A stretch of DNA of 64,000 nucleotides from Pseudomonadota bacterium (GCA_018242215.1 JAFECG010000019.1:310001-374000); one strand, 5' to 3'; numbered from the stretch's first letter, positions 45,446 to 54,743 are shown. Numbers and translations: made by a program. The notes: generated from the sequence alone by a model not told the origin.

Positions 45446-46189
45446 CTAATTTTTCTGGGGAAGAAGCTGATCGTAGATAATATTCACCATGTCGTAACAC
45501 TCGCACGCTGCTTCTTTGAGCGCATCTCGATCGAGAATTTCCACAGTGCCGCGCCGGTAGGCGATCAATCCCGCTTCTTGCAAGGCTCCGGCAGCAAGCG
45601 TCACCGATTGGCGGCGCACGCCGAGCATTTCCGCGAGAAGCTCTTGCGTCAGAGACATACGAGCGCTCGAAGCCCGATCCTGCATTTGCAGCAGCCATCT
45701 CGCCAAACGTTCGTTCAGCGAGTGCCGGCCATTGCAGGCTCCTGAAATGAGAACCTGATATGTAAATGCCTGTGCGTAACTGGCGAGTAGCGCTTTGAAT
45801 GATACGAGACTGGAGGCCAAACGATTGAAATCCGCGAGAGGCAGCGCAAGGGCGGTGCCTTCAGCCTGGACCAATTGAGTGGCAAGTTCCCGATTTCCAC
45901 CCAGGATGACGCCGATACCCGTGCAACCTTCGCGGCCTATCGTTGCCATTTCTATGGAGCTGCCGTCGCGATAGCGGGCGATGGTCGACACGACACCTCT
46001 GGTCGGAAAGTAGATATTCCTCGGAGCGTTCTGCGCTTCAACGAGGATCTCGCCGAGCCTGAGCGGTACTTCCCGGCAGCTCCGCTCGATCAGTGAGCGG
46101 TCGCCTGGAGCAAGAGCCTGCAGCATTCGGGAGGATTCGAATATGTGTCTGCCGTTCTCGACGGTCAGTCGTGGAATATCTTCTTGCAT
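45446..46189 (-). CDS. Crp/Fnr-family transcriptional regulator
   Basis: A 247-residue regulator with an N-terminal cyclic-nucleotide-binding fold (from about LRLGEILVEAQNAPRNIYFP through VQAEGTALALPLADF) and a C-terminal Crp-type winged helix: SLTQELLAEMLGVRRQSVTL followed by GALQEAGLIAYRRG. It lacks the N-terminal cysteine cluster of FNR, so it is not an oxygen-sensing iron-sulfur type; the ligand is unknown. The ATG at 46189 is an adequate start. It may bind the paired inverted repeats seen next to it (inference). The transcript probably ends at 45278-45304. Confidence 0.9.
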   Translation of the reverse strand: MQEDIPRLTVENGRHIFESSRMLQALAPGDRSLIERSCREVPLRLGEILVEAQNAPRNIYFPTRGVVSTIARYRDGSSIEMATIGREGCTGIGVILGGNRELATQLVQAEGTALALPLADFNRLASSLVSFKALLASYAQAFTYQVLISGACNGRHSLNERLARWLLQMQDRASSARMSLTQELLAEMLGVRRQSVTLAAGALQEAGLIAYRRGTVEILDRDALKEAACECYDMVNIIYDQLLPQKN

Positions 46190-46339
46190 TTCGATTTAAC
46201 GCGCACGTTCGGCTCGCGGTTTCGATATGTCTTCTTTCAGGGCCCACATTGGCAATTGGAACACAGAATTCGGCTGTGCGTTGGGTAAATGCCACAGCGA
46301 TCCCCCCGTTATCTTCGACTGTGGTGGGCGCATTGCCCG

Positions 46340-46365
46340 GCGCCTTGGTTCCCCCACCAAGGCGC
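46340..46365. other. Strong hairpin in the 46190-46499 intergenic stretch
   Basis: A perfect 9-bp stem GCGCCTTGG/CCAAGGCGC with an 8-base loop, upstream of the small gene at 46500. There is no long T tract, so it is not a clear terminator; a leader or regulatory hairpin is possible. The remaining ~300 bases hold no supportable gene. Confidence 0.35.
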
Positions 46366-46499
46366 TTCTCATCTTTGCTTTCGTTGTGAGCGCGCGGGTT
46401 TCCGAGAAGGGCCTGAGCGTAGCGGAGCTATCGGGAAGCGCAAGCTTGTGAAAAGAAACGCTCAGCAATTGAATGGCGATTAGCGCGGAGACCTGCACG

Positions 46500-46712
46500 A
46501 TGGCATTTTTCGTGACGTTTGGAGCCGTTCCCGCCGCAATCGGCCAGGATCATCCAACTCTCGAATCGGCCTTGGAAGAAGCCTGTCGTCTCATCAACGA
46601 AGGCGAAAAAGACGTCGCCATTCAATCGGGTGATGGACGATCGATCAGCGGAGACGTGCTGATCCGTTGCTGTGGTGGCGAGGAACCGTTAGGCGAGCAT
46701 CTGTTCAAATAG
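46500..46712 (+). CDS. Small hypothetical protein, 70 aa
   Basis: A 70-residue protein starting at ATG 46500 (in frame with an ATG at 46473). It reads MAFFVTFGAVPAAIGQDHPT, then TLESALEEACRLINEGEKDV, and ends with IRCCGGEEPLGEHLF, so it has an adjacent cysteine pair. The composition is mixed, with no clear signal peptide. Related small proteins occur in Hyphomicrobiales as hypotheticals, as I recall them; no function is known to me. Ribosome site GGAG lies about 10 bases upstream of 46500. Confidence 0.6.
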   Translation: MAFFVTFGAVPAAIGQDHPTLESALEEACRLINEGEKDVAIQSGDGRSISGDVLIRCCGGEEPLGEHLFK

Positions 46713-46927
46713 CTTTGCCCATTCTGTGCCCGGCAACGATGCGTTAATGGGATTTGTCTAAGCTGCGCAGCGATTCTCCGCGGGGGGAAAATCCTACATT
46801 GTTGACGAGGTTCGAGGGAGCGGCTTATATCCCGCTGGCCGTTACCCGCGAGCGCCTGCCTGCACTTTCGAGGGCGCGGGCAGGCGTGTCGGTGTGTGTC
46901 AGCTCACACCGGTCAGCTTGCGGAATA

Positions 46928-47287
46928 TCAACTTCGGTCTACGGGATCCTCATCGTGATCCGTTCTCATGGCGCTGGTGTCCGGTCGCGCTTTGGGTGCG
47001 CGCATGGTGTCGCCCGTGTGCTCTTCGTACGGCAATCTCATAACGGCTACTCCCATCGTGACACCTGAAAACGTGAATACGTTAAAGGCATAAACCAGGA
47101 AGAGCGGAAGGAGGGGTTCGCTCGACTGGGCAATCAGATCCTTGAGCCCAGCGATGTCCGTCAACAGCACGACAGACACGAATGCTACACCGATTGCTGA
47201 TCCGAGCAGCATGTTGAGGCCAAGAAATCTCAGCAGCTCCGGGAGCGGTTGTTTGAAATTTGGCGTCCTGTTTTTGGGGTTCGCCAT
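46928..47287 (-). CDS. Small two-helix membrane protein
   Basis: A 119-residue protein with a basic N-terminus, two hydrophobic helices (LNMLLGSAIGVAFVSVVLLT and FLVYAFNVFTFSGVTMGVAV) and a soluble, charged C-terminus (EEHTGDTMRAPKARPDTSAM). The start at ATG 47287 is chosen. It is 105 bases downstream of the RND pump gene stop on the same strand and could be the last member of the sulfide/RND unit, or independent. No family recognised. Confidence 0.6.
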   Translation of the reverse strand: MANPKNRTPNFKQPLPELLRFLGLNMLLGSAIGVAFVSVVLLTDIAGLKDLIAQSSEPLLPLFLVYAFNVFTFSGVTMGVAVMRLPYEEHTGDTMRAPKARPDTSAMRTDHDEDPVDRS

Positions 47288-47392
47288 CGACGCGCTCCGG
47301 GTCAAAATCGCAGTCCCAGATGATCATCTCTCAGAATAGATCGGCCAGGGTGGTCCGGCAAATCTCGCGTTTCTGCAGGCAGCGAAAACGTG

Positions 47393-50300
47393 TCAGGCCG
47401 TCTTCTTGCTTCTCAAAACGACATAGATTGCCGGAATGACGAGAACGGTCAGGATCGTCGAGGATGCGAGGCCAAACAGCAGGGAGATCGCAAGACCCTG
47501 GAAGATCGGGTCCGCCAGGATCACCGCAGCGCCGATCATGGCTGCGAGGGCGGTCAGCAGGATCGGCTTGAAGCGGATGGCGCCCGCTTCGAGCAGAATT
47601 TCGATCAACGGACGATCCCGGTTAGGCGCATGGCGGATGAAATCGACAAGCAGGATCGAATTCCGGACGATAATGCCCGCGAGCGCGATGAAGCCGATCA
47701 TCGACGTTGCCGTGAACGGCGCTCTGAAGAGCCAGTGTCCGAGCATGATTCCGATGAGCGTCAATGGGATTGGCGTCAGGATGACGAGCGGCAGCTTGAA
47801 CGAGCCGAACTGTGCGACGACGAGAATGTAGATGCCGATGATGGCGACTGCAAATGCAGCGCCCATGTCGCGGAACGTAACCCAGGTCACCTCCCATTCG
47901 CCGTCCCACAGCAGCGTCGGGTGCGTTTCGTCATCGGGTTGGCCATGAAGGGCGATCACGGGTTTCGGGAGCGTGCCCCAGTCTGCCTTGTCGATGGCAT
48001 CGGTGACGGCGAGCATGCCGTAGATCGGTGCTTCGAATGCTCCGGCAAGTTCGCCCGTGACCATCTCGGCGGTTCGCCCGTTATGGCGGAAAATCGGATA
48101 TGAAGCAGGTTCGCGGACTACCGAGACGACGTCTCCCAATTCGACGACATCGCGACCGCCGGGAAGCGCGTTGGCGGGGACGGGCGTTGTGAGCGTGCGC
48201 TCGTTCACCACGCGCTCGCCTTTCGGCATGGCGACGCGGATTGGAATCGGCTGGCGGCCGCCGCCACGGTGCGAATAGCCGACCGTCGTGCCCGAGCCCA
48301 GGGTTCGGATGGCGTCGTAGACGTCGCTCTCCTCGACGCGATAGTATTCGAGATTGTCCTCGTTGATGGCGATCCGCACGCGCTCGGGCAGGTTGTGGTA
48401 GCTGTCGTCCACGTCGACGATGAACGGGATGCTTTCGAAAATCTTCCGCACCTTTTCCGCAACCTTGCGTCGCGTTTCGGGGTCCGGCCCGTAAATCTCA
48501 GCGAGCAGCGTCGCGAGTACTGGCGGTCCTGGCGGCGGCTCGACAACCTTGAAGACCGTGCCGGGTGGCAGGGCCAGGTCTTTGATGAGATTGCGAAGCT
48601 CCAGAGCGATCGTGTGACTGGTGCGGCTGCGATCTCCTTTGGGAAGGAGATTGACAGCTACGTCTCCCTGCTGGGGTTCATTGCGTATGTAGTAGTGGCG
48701 CACGAGACCATTGAAGTTGAACGGCGCGGCGGTGCCGGCATAGGTCTGGAACGATACAACCTCAGGAACTTTGGCAAGTCGATCGACGATCAACTGGAGG
48801 GAACGGTCGGTGTCCTCTACAGAGGCGCCCTTCGGGAGATCGAGGACGACCTGCAAATCGGCCTTGTTGTCGAAGGGAAGAAGCTTGACCGTGACATGCT
48901 TCGTATAAATCAGCGAAAGCGACGCGAGCGTCGCGAAACCAACGATCAGGAGAAATGCCCAAGAGCGTGACTTGGAACTCAGGATCGGACGGGCGACCAT
49001 CACGTAAAGGTGTCCCAGCCTTCCACCGCCTGCGGTGTCGTGCGCGTGGGAGGTTCCGTCGGCAGGTTTTCCCAATTTCATCATCAGCCAAGGCGTGACC
49101 GTAACGGCGACGAAGAACGAGAACACCATCGCGGCTGAGGCATTCGCCGGAATGGGGCTCATATAGGGTCCCATCATGCCCGAGACGAAGAGCATCGGCA
49201 GCAATGCGGCCACGACCGTTAGCGTTGCGACGATCGTCGGATTGCCGACTTCCGCAACCGCTTCGATGGCCGCCTGCATGCGGGGCCGACCGTCTTTCAT
49301 TGCCCAGTGGCGTGCGATGTTTTCGATGACGACGATCGCATCGTCGACGAGAATGCCGATCGAGAAGATCAGGGCGAAAAGGCTGACGCGGTTCAGCGTA
49401 TAGCCCATGACGCGGGCGGCAAAGAGCGTCAGCAGGATTGTCGTCGGAATGACGACGGCGACGACGAGAGCTTCCCGCCATCCGATGGAGAAGCCGACCA
49501 GCAAGACGATCGAGATCGTCGCCAGTCCAAGGTGGAACAGAAGCTCGTTCGCCTTCTCGTTGGCGGTTTCGCCATAGTTGCGCGTGATCGTCATCTCGAC
49601 GTCGGACGGGAAGATCTGTCCGCGAACCTGTTCAAGACGCTTCACGACATTGTCGGCGATTACGACGGCGTTCGTGCCGGGACGCTTGGCGATGGCGAGC
49701 GAGACCGCCGGGACGCGCTCGAGACCGGTCTTCACCTTGCGAATGTCGGTTACGCGAGTTTCGTTGCTATCGGATGCGAGGATCACCTTTGCAACGTCAC
49801 GGACGTAAACGGGACGTCCGTCACGAGAGGTGATGAGCAGGTTTCCGATCTCGGACGCCGTCTGAAGCGTTTGACCCGCGATGAGCGTGCGCTGTTGCGT
49901 CTCTTCACGGACGGTACCGAGTTGGAATGATCTATTGGCGCCGGAAATCTTTGCCGTGAGCTGCTGCAGCGTTATGCCATAGAGAGAAAGCTTTTCCGGA
50001 TCGGGTTCGACGCGGATCTCGTCCGGCTGATCACCCACGATATAGGTGAGGCCGACATCCGGCAGCTTGGCGACCTCGATCTGCACTTCGCGCGCGAGGC
50101 GGGTCAGGTCGGCGGATGTCCAACGCGATGCGGCCGCGCCGGTCGGCGCAAGCGTGACAACGACAATCGCGACATCGTCGATGCGCCGCGAGACAATGAG
50201 AGGTTCCGGAATGCCGACAGGAATGCGATCCATGTTGGCGCGAACTTTTTCGTGCACTCTCAGGACTGCGGCATCGGGATCGGTGCCGACGAGGAATCGT

Positions 50301-50593
50301 GCGGTGACGATCACGCCGTCGTCCTGCGTCTGCGAATAGACGTGCTCAACACCGTCGATGCTTTTCACGATGGTCTCGAGCGGCTCGGTGACCAGCTTTT
50401 CGGCGTCCTCAGCCTTCAAACCGTTGGCGTCGACGTGGATGTCGACCATCGGCACCGAAATTTGCGGCTCTTCCTCGCGCGGAAGCGTGACCAGCGCGAC
50501 CAGACCGAATGCGAATGCGGCGAGCAGAAAAAGCGGCGTCAACGGCGAGTTGATGAACGCGCGCGTCAGGTTGCCGGCAATTCCATATTTCAT
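47393..50593 (-). CDS. RND efflux transporter in a sulfide:quinone oxidoreductase operon
   Basis: A 1066-residue RND pump. The N-terminus (MKYGIAGNLTRAFINSPLTP) differs from the AcrB type and is closer to the group found with HlyD adaptors in sulfide and metal contexts. The relay acids in TM4 are ILVDDAIVVIENIARHW. TM10-12 include FIALAGIIVRNSILLVDF. The pump works with the adaptor encoded immediately upstream (start overlap of 4 bases) and, by gene order, with sulfide:quinone oxidoreductase and DUF2892. It likely exports a sulfur-derived or membrane-active compound (inference); no substrate motif tells this. Length and folds are normal for the family. Confidence 0.92.
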   Translation of the reverse strand: MKYGIAGNLTRAFINSPLTPLFLLAAFAFGLVALVTLPREEEPQISVPMVDIHVDANGLKAEDAEKLVTEPLETIVKSIDGVEHVYSQTQDDGVIVTARFLVGTDPDAAVLRVHEKVRANMDRIPVGIPEPLIVSRRIDDVAIVVVTLAPTGAAASRWTSADLTRLAREVQIEVAKLPDVGLTYIVGDQPDEIRVEPDPEKLSLYGITLQQLTAKISGANRSFQLGTVREETQQRTLIAGQTLQTASEIGNLLITSRDGRPVYVRDVAKVILASDSNETRVTDIRKVKTGLERVPAVSLAIAKRPGTNAVVIADNVVKRLEQVRGQIFPSDVEMTITRNYGETANEKANELLFHLGLATISIVLLVGFSIGWREALVVAVVIPTTILLTLFAARVMGYTLNRVSLFALIFSIGILVDDAIVVIENIARHWAMKDGRPRMQAAIEAVAEVGNPTIVATLTVVAALLPMLFVSGMMGPYMSPIPANASAAMVFSFFVAVTVTPWLMMKLGKPADGTSHAHDTAGGGRLGHLYVMVARPILSSKSRSWAFLLIVGFATLASLSLIYTKHVTVKLLPFDNKADLQVVLDLPKGASVEDTDRSLQLIVDRLAKVPEVVSFQTYAGTAAPFNFNGLVRHYYIRNEPQQGDVAVNLLPKGDRSRTSHTIALELRNLIKDLALPPGTVFKVVEPPPGPPVLATLLAEIYGPDPETRRKVAEKVRKIFESIPFIVDVDDSYHNLPERVRIAINEDNLEYYRVEESDVYDAIRTLGSGTTVGYSHRGGGRQPIPIRVAMPKGERVVNERTLTTPVPANALPGGRDVVELGDVVSVVREPASYPIFRHNGRTAEMVTGELAGAFEAPIYGMLAVTDAIDKADWGTLPKPVIALHGQPDDETHPTLLWDGEWEVTWVTFRDMGAAFAVAIIGIYILVVAQFGSFKLPLVILTPIPLTLIGIMLGHWLFRAPFTATSMIGFIALAGIIVRNSILLVDFIRHAPNRDRPLIEILLEAGAIRFKPILLTALAAMIGAAVILADPIFQGLAISLLFGLASSTILTVLVIPAIYVVLRSKKTA

Positions 50594-51618
50594 TGCAAGG
50601 ACCCCGGCACCGCAATTCGATCACCGTCCTTAAGGCCGGTGAGGACCTCAATGCGCGGTCCGTCCGCGGACTGGAATGGAGCGCCGACTATAACGGCCAC
50701 ATCGAGCGGCCCGGAGGTGGTCAGAAGGCGGATATAGTCGATACCATGACGGGTGACGACGGCTTCGGGAGGAACCGAGATTACGGGCCGTTTGGCGACA
50801 GGAATCCACACTGCGGTGCGCTCGTTGACGAAATAGTTCCCGATGCCTGAGACGTCGACATCGGCGATGACCCGACCGTCGGATATTTCCGGGTAGACTT
50901 TGACGACGCGTCCGGATCGTGCAGCGGCAATCGCGCCAGCGTCGGCAAGTGCGAGCCCGCGCTCGCCGATCAGAACCGTCCCGCCCTCCTTGATGTCGGT
51001 GGCGTGTCGCTCGGGGAGCGAAAGGCGGAGGTAATAAGCGCCGCTTGCAATGCTGGCGAGGGAGTCGCCCGCGAGCACGACGGAGCCGAGAGTCACAGGG
51101 ACTTTCAACACGCGGCCATTGGCTGGCGCCAGGACTTCGCCTTCGCGCGCGCTCTGTTCGATTACCGTCTTGTCGGCCTCGGCTGCTGCAACTTGATTGG
51201 TCGCGACGTCAAACTGCGTCTGGGCCTGATCGAGTCGACTTTGACTCGCGACGCCGCGGGATACGAGCTGCTTGGCGCGATCCAACTCGATACGTGCGTT
51301 GTCAAGCTGGGACTTCAAACCTTTGATCTTGGCGTCCGCCGCATCGAGCTCAAGCGCCAGCTTGTCATCGACGACGCGCGCGATGATCTCGCCTTCCTTG
51401 ACTTCCGTCCCCTCGGTTACGCGGATCTCCCGCACACTGCCCCCGATGCGCGCCCGAGCCGGGAGGATGTTGTAGCTTTCCACTTGGCCGAACACGGCTT
51501 TCATGTCGGGGACCATGGCTGTCTTGACGACAAATTCCGTGGCGTTCGCGCAGGAAATGCATGCGCCGAGCGCCGTCAACAAGACGATCGCCCCTATTCG
51601 GAATCTGCGTCGGGACAT
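50590..51618 (-). CDS. RND efflux periplasmic adaptor, second system
   Basis: A 342-residue adaptor from ATG 51618. It opens with a signal/anchor (FRIGAIVLLTALGACISCAN, with a Cys pair near the cleavage site) and continues through a first lipoyl half (ARIGGSVREIRVTEGTEVKE), a helical hairpin with LELDAADAKIKGLKSQLDNA, the second lipoyl half (LAPANGRVLKVPVTLG) and the barrel. The pump gene start overlaps this stop by 4 bases (ATGA), so pump and adaptor are coupled in the canonical adaptor-first order, unlike the pump-first order at 6.2-10.6 kb. Proteins at 51662 and 51875 precede it on the same strand. Confidence 0.9.
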   Translation of the reverse strand: MSRRRFRIGAIVLLTALGACISCANATEFVVKTAMVPDMKAVFGQVESYNILPARARIGGSVREIRVTEGTEVKEGEIIARVVDDKLALELDAADAKIKGLKSQLDNARIELDRAKQLVSRGVASQSRLDQAQTQFDVATNQVAAAEADKTVIEQSAREGEVLAPANGRVLKVPVTLGSVVLAGDSLASIASGAYYLRLSLPERHATDIKEGGTVLIGERGLALADAGAIAAARSGRVVKVYPEISDGRVIADVDVSGIGNYFVNERTAVWIPVAKRPVISVPPEAVVTRHGIDYIRLLTTSGPLDVAVIVGAPFQSADGPRIEVLTGLKDGDRIAVPGSLQ

Positions 51619-51661
51619 TGGTTTACCGGGATCCTTGCGAGGCTGCGGGCTTTGGACGCGA

Positions 51662-51862
51662 CTAAAATGCCGTTCCGCTCGGAAAGCCGAGTTTCCGAAA
51701 GATGATGGCTGCCGGACAGAATCCTGTGACCGAGGCTTGCATGAGGTTGAGGCCCACGAAAGCCGTAAGCAGATACCAGTAATCGGAGACATAGAAGCCG
51801 AGAGCCAGGGACACGAGAACCATGAATCCGGCAAACATCATCACCGCTCGATCTACAGTCAT
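51662..51862 (-). CDS. DUF2892 (YgaP-like) inner-membrane protein
   Basis: A 66-residue protein with two helices: VMMFAGFMVLVSLALGFYVS and LLTAFVGLNLMQASVTGFCP, ending with the conserved CPAAIIFRKLGF. This is the DUF2892 pattern, also found as the membrane half of YgaP, which in E. coli carries a rhodanese domain. It lies between the SQR and the adaptor gene, 12 bases downstream of the SQR stop, in the same transcript. The association with sulfur chemistry is established for the family; its precise role is unknown. Confidence 0.88.
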   Translation of the reverse strand: MTVDRAVMMFAGFMVLVSLALGFYVSDYWYLLTAFVGLNLMQASVTGFCPAAIIFRKLGFPSGTAF

Positions 51863-51874
51863 CTTTTGCCTCTC

Positions 51875-53167
51875 CTAATTTGTCGCTTCGGTGCGAATTT
51901 CTTTGAGCTTCTTGATGCCCAGAATATCAAGCGCGAGATTCTCGTAGAATGTCTCGCTCTTGCCCTCTCGGACTTTATGTAGAAAATACTTTTCAAAACC
52001 GATTTTCGCCGCATGCACCCATTGGCCTCGCGATGACCAGTTGACATTTCGCGGCGGAATTTGCGGCTGCGCAACAAAGGCGATGCCTTCGTCGCCGAAA
52101 TCTGCGAGACAGATAGCGTTCCAGGTTGCGACGGCGTGTGGCTCCTTTCCCTTGAGAATTGCAATGATATTGTCAGCCGTCGCGGTGACCATCGATTCAA
52201 TCATGAAGCCTGTTTTCGGCACGCCAACCGGAACGGGCGTTGCCGCAATTGGGGGAATCGCAACGCATACACCGATGCCGAATATATTGCGGTACTTCGG
52301 ATTGCGTTGATGCTCGTCAATCAGGACGAAACCACGCGCGTTCACCAGCCCTTGAACGCCTGTCATGGCCGCCACGCCGCGAAAAGCTGGCAGCATCATC
52401 GAAAATGCAAACGGCAACTCGTGTTGGGCCGCGACCGAACCATCATCGTTGACGGCCTCGGCGAACATCTTGCCGGGCTCGACCTTCGTGACGCGTGCGC
52501 TGGTGATCCACTTGATGTGACGATCACGTAGGGCGCTCTCCAGAAGCCCTTTCGTATCGCCGACGCCGTCGAGACCGAGGTGACCGACGTACGGTTCGGG
52601 GGTCACGAACGTCATTGGCACCCGGTCGCGCACGCGGGCGCGCCGCAACGCCGTATCGAGGATGAATGCGAACTCGTAGGCAGGCCCGAAGCAGGATGCG
52701 CCGGGCGCGGCGCCGATAATGATGGGACCGGGAGCCTCCAATAGCGCCTTGAATGCCGACTGCGCCTGCAAGGCATGGTCGGTTTCGCAGACCGAATGGG
52801 TATACCCTTGAGGGCCGAGGCCTGAAACCTCGTCGAATGCGAGGGCGGGTCCTGTCGCTATGATCAGGTAGTCATAGTCTATCGTTTCGCCGCCATTCAG
52901 CTCGATCCGGTTATGATCAGGATCGATGCTTTTGGCCCCTTCGCTTCGAAACTCGATCTTTCGTTTCTTAAAGGTGGCCGCAAGATCGACCGTGATTTCT
53001 TCGGGCTTGCGCCAACCGACGGCAATCCATGGGTTCGAAGGAACGAACGTATATTTCGATCCGAGGTTGACGACCGTTATCTGATGCCCGGCGGGTAGTT
53101 TGCGTTTCAATTCATAGGCCATGATCGTCCCACCAAGGCCAGCTCCGAGCACGACGATCCGCGACAT
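51875..53167 (-). CDS. sqr: Sulfide:quinone oxidoreductase (SQR)
   Basis: A 430-residue flavoprotein that oxidises sulfide to zero-valent sulfur and passes electrons to quinone at the membrane. An N-terminal FAD motif (VVLGAGLGGTIMAYEL) and a C-terminal amphipathic helix are present. The three catalytic cysteines fall at 127 (HSVCETD), 159 (GASCFGP) and 353 (AICLADF), matching the positions known in Rhodobacter capsulatus SQR. ATG 53167 has GGAGG 7 bases upstream; an ATG two codons earlier is worse. It heads a unit of SQR, DUF2892, RND adaptor and RND pump. Function for sulfide detoxification or energy is family-based. Confidence 0.93.
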   Translation of the reverse strand: MSRIVVLGAGLGGTIMAYELKRKLPAGHQITVVNLGSKYTFVPSNPWIAVGWRKPEEITVDLAATFKKRKIEFRSEGAKSIDPDHNRIELNGGETIDYDYLIIATGPALAFDEVSGLGPQGYTHSVCETDHALQAQSAFKALLEAPGPIIIGAAPGASCFGPAYEFAFILDTALRRARVRDRVPMTFVTPEPYVGHLGLDGVGDTKGLLESALRDRHIKWITSARVTKVEPGKMFAEAVNDDGSVAAQHELPFAFSMMLPAFRGVAAMTGVQGLVNARGFVLIDEHQRNPKYRNIFGIGVCVAIPPIAATPVPVGVPKTGFMIESMVTATADNIIAILKGKEPHAVATWNAICLADFGDEGIAFVAQPQIPPRNVNWSSRGQWVHAAKIGFEKYFLHKVREGKSETFYENLALDILGIKKLKEIRTEATN

Positions 53168-53360
53168 GACCATTCCTCCCTGCTTTTTTATCCGACCTAC
53201 GTTCTGCCTAGCGATTGCTCGGCGGAATAGCCTTTGATGCAGGACATGACGTCGGGCTCGGTTGAAGTCCCGGCGGCACATTTCATCTATGGAGGCAACA
53301 CGGCGGATGACGAAGATCAAACCTCGTCTTGTCTTAGGTAGCCGTTTCGTCGAGAAAGTA

Positions 53361-53375
53361 TGTGATCTAGTCACA
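53361..53375. promoter_or_regulatory. Possible operator TGTGA-N5-TCACA
   Basis: An inverted repeat of 5-bp arms TGTGA and TCACA with a 5-base spacer (TCTAG) lies between sqr and the MliC-like gene. The canonical CRP spacing is 6 bases, so it could be a related Crp/Fnr-type site. A partial FNR-like ATGA-N6-TCAA sequence is at 53307-53320. Neither is proven. Confidence 0.35.
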
Positions 53376-53427
53376 AAATCCCGAACATGCCGGCATAAGC
53401 GGCATTCGGACTTCAGGGAGAGAATGA

Positions 53428-53727
53428 ATGGGAATTCGTCTGTTCGTGCTTGCGGCTGCGGCGCTTGCGTGGCTCTCGTCGGGTGCAGCTGCAGAAGAGG
53501 CCTTCTACATGTGCGACGACAAAACAGAACTTACGGCAACCTTCCGCACTGATCCCAACGCTGTCGATCTCGTGTTCAAAGGCACCAACGTGCGCGAAAA
53601 TCTTCCTCAGGTGCTTTCGGCCGACGGCGGACGATACGCGGCGGGCGACACCGAGTTCTGGATCAAAGGTCGTCAGGCGACGCTCTCACGCGGGCAAAAC
53701 AAGACGGTCTGTGAGACGAAGCGTTAG
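53428..53727 (+). CDS. MliC-family lysozyme inhibitor (C-type)
   Basis: A 99-residue secreted protein with a signal peptide (MGIRLFVLAAAALAWLSSGA). The mature part shows the MliC pattern: YMCDD near residue 29, then ATFRTDPNAVDLVFKGTNV, QVLSADGGRYAAGDTEFWIK and the final KTVCETKR. The two cysteines, C29 and C95, are the conserved disulfide pair. MliC/PliC inhibit c-type lysozyme in the periplasm or at the outer membrane and protect the wall. Here the Cys29 is not in a lipobox, so the protein is likely periplasmic. The gene has a good GGGAGAGA ribosome site. Confidence 0.88.
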   Translation: MGIRLFVLAAAALAWLSSGAAAEEAFYMCDDKTELTATFRTDPNAVDLVFKGTNVRENLPQVLSADGGRYAAGDTEFWIKGRQATLSRGQNKTVCETKR

Positions 53728-53751
53728 GTGCTTTCCGGAGTGCGGCAGCCT

Positions 53752-54246
53752 CTACTGAGGCGGAATTTCTTGTCTCAGCTTTGATATGCGAATGCGCGTC
53801 GAGGCACCGACGCCGGTAGTGGTGGTGCACTCAAAATGGGTACGGTTGACGTTATAGACAGCCGTGCTTCCTTCGGCGGTCATCGCTCTTTGGGCACAGA
53901 GGACTGCGCCGCCGCGGATCGCAGGTTCGCGTTGGGCGGCGACGACCGCGCCCGCCGCCGCAACGAGATCGTAGAAACGCGACGGAGGCCACGTCGCATC
54001 CCACCTTGCCGTCAGCTGAGCCGTCTCGTGCACATCATTGTTGGTGCAGGTTACCGAAAGCTCTGCTGCATCCGGATGCTTGAGATTGACGGTCACAGTC
54101 TGGTCGCTCGCAACGCGATCCGAGACCTGGATTTGCGGAATCTGTTCACCAAGGTTGGCTGCAACGGTATCGCATTCGCCTGCACGGACGGACGATGCCG
54201 TAGCAATGGTCATGAGCCCCGCCAGAAGTGCCAATTGCCTGACCAC
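53752..54246 (-). CDS. Secreted hypothetical protein
   Basis: A 164-residue protein starting at GTG 54246 (AGGAACGGGAC upstream) with a signal peptide ending around RAGECDTVA. The mature part has cysteines at CDT, VTCTNN, LCAQRA and FECTTT, likely disulfide pairs, a segment WDATWPPSRFYDLVAAAGAV and a Lys/Arg-rich end. It converges on the MliC-like gene with a 24-base gap. No family recognised; it is probably periplasmic. Confidence 0.7.
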   Translation of the reverse strand: MVRQLALLAGLMTIATASSVRAGECDTVAANLGEQIPQIQVSDRVASDQTVTVNLKHPDAAELSVTCTNNDVHETAQLTARWDATWPPSRFYDLVAAAGAVVAAQREPAIRGGAVLCAQRAMTAEGSTAVYNVNRTHFECTTTTGVGASTRIRISKLRQEIPPQ

Positions 54247-54424
54247 AGTCCCGTTCCTTTCCCAGTCCTGATCCCCTACCCTTTGAAGCTCTCTATAGAG
54301 GGAATGCTGATCGTCAACTAGGCCATATGAGATTCGCGCTATGGCTGATCGATGGACGAATTGCGGCGCATTCCGCTCTACCAAGTGGAGGGCGGCGCAA
54401 CCCCTGGCCTAAATCCCAAATCCG

Positions 54425-54643
54425 TCAATTGAGAGCTGCGAAGCCAAGCCTTTGGAGGGCGCTCTCTCCCAGCTTTCGATCATCGCCGCCGCGTCTCACG
54501 AGCCCGTCGAGATGCCTGACAGTGCGCGTGAGATTCCGACGCATGGTCTGCTGAAAGAAAATCTTGACTACGTCGTCGTCGGCCAGATCCAGGATGACCT
54601 GGGCTTCGGATCGGGCTTCTTCGAGATCGGTTTCCGATGTCAT
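54425..54643 (-). CDS. Small hypothetical protein, 72 aa
   Basis: A 72-residue polar, helical protein (MTSETDLEEARSEAQVILDL, then FFQQTMRRNLTRTVRHLDGL, ending GLRF-free LGFAALN) with an AGGTGG ribosome site 6 bases before the ATG. No signal or membrane segment. No family known to me. It lies 100 bases from the rnhB stop in the same orientation. Confidence 0.5.
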   Translation of the reverse strand: MTSETDLEEARSEAQVILDLADDDVVKIFFQQTMRRNLTRTVRHLDGLVRRGGDDRKLGESALQRLGFAALN

Positions 54644-54743
54644 CGCTCGCCACCTGACGTTTTCATTCTCCGCACGCAGGTCCCGAGCCTATAGCAGATT
54701 TCTCCGTCGCGGTCTTGCGACCGGTCAAGATAGATCGAGAAAT

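Noticed and set aside
46883-46912. Inverted repeat GGTGTG/CACACC near 46891-46910
   Set aside because: Short arms, no clear gene relation; probably chance.
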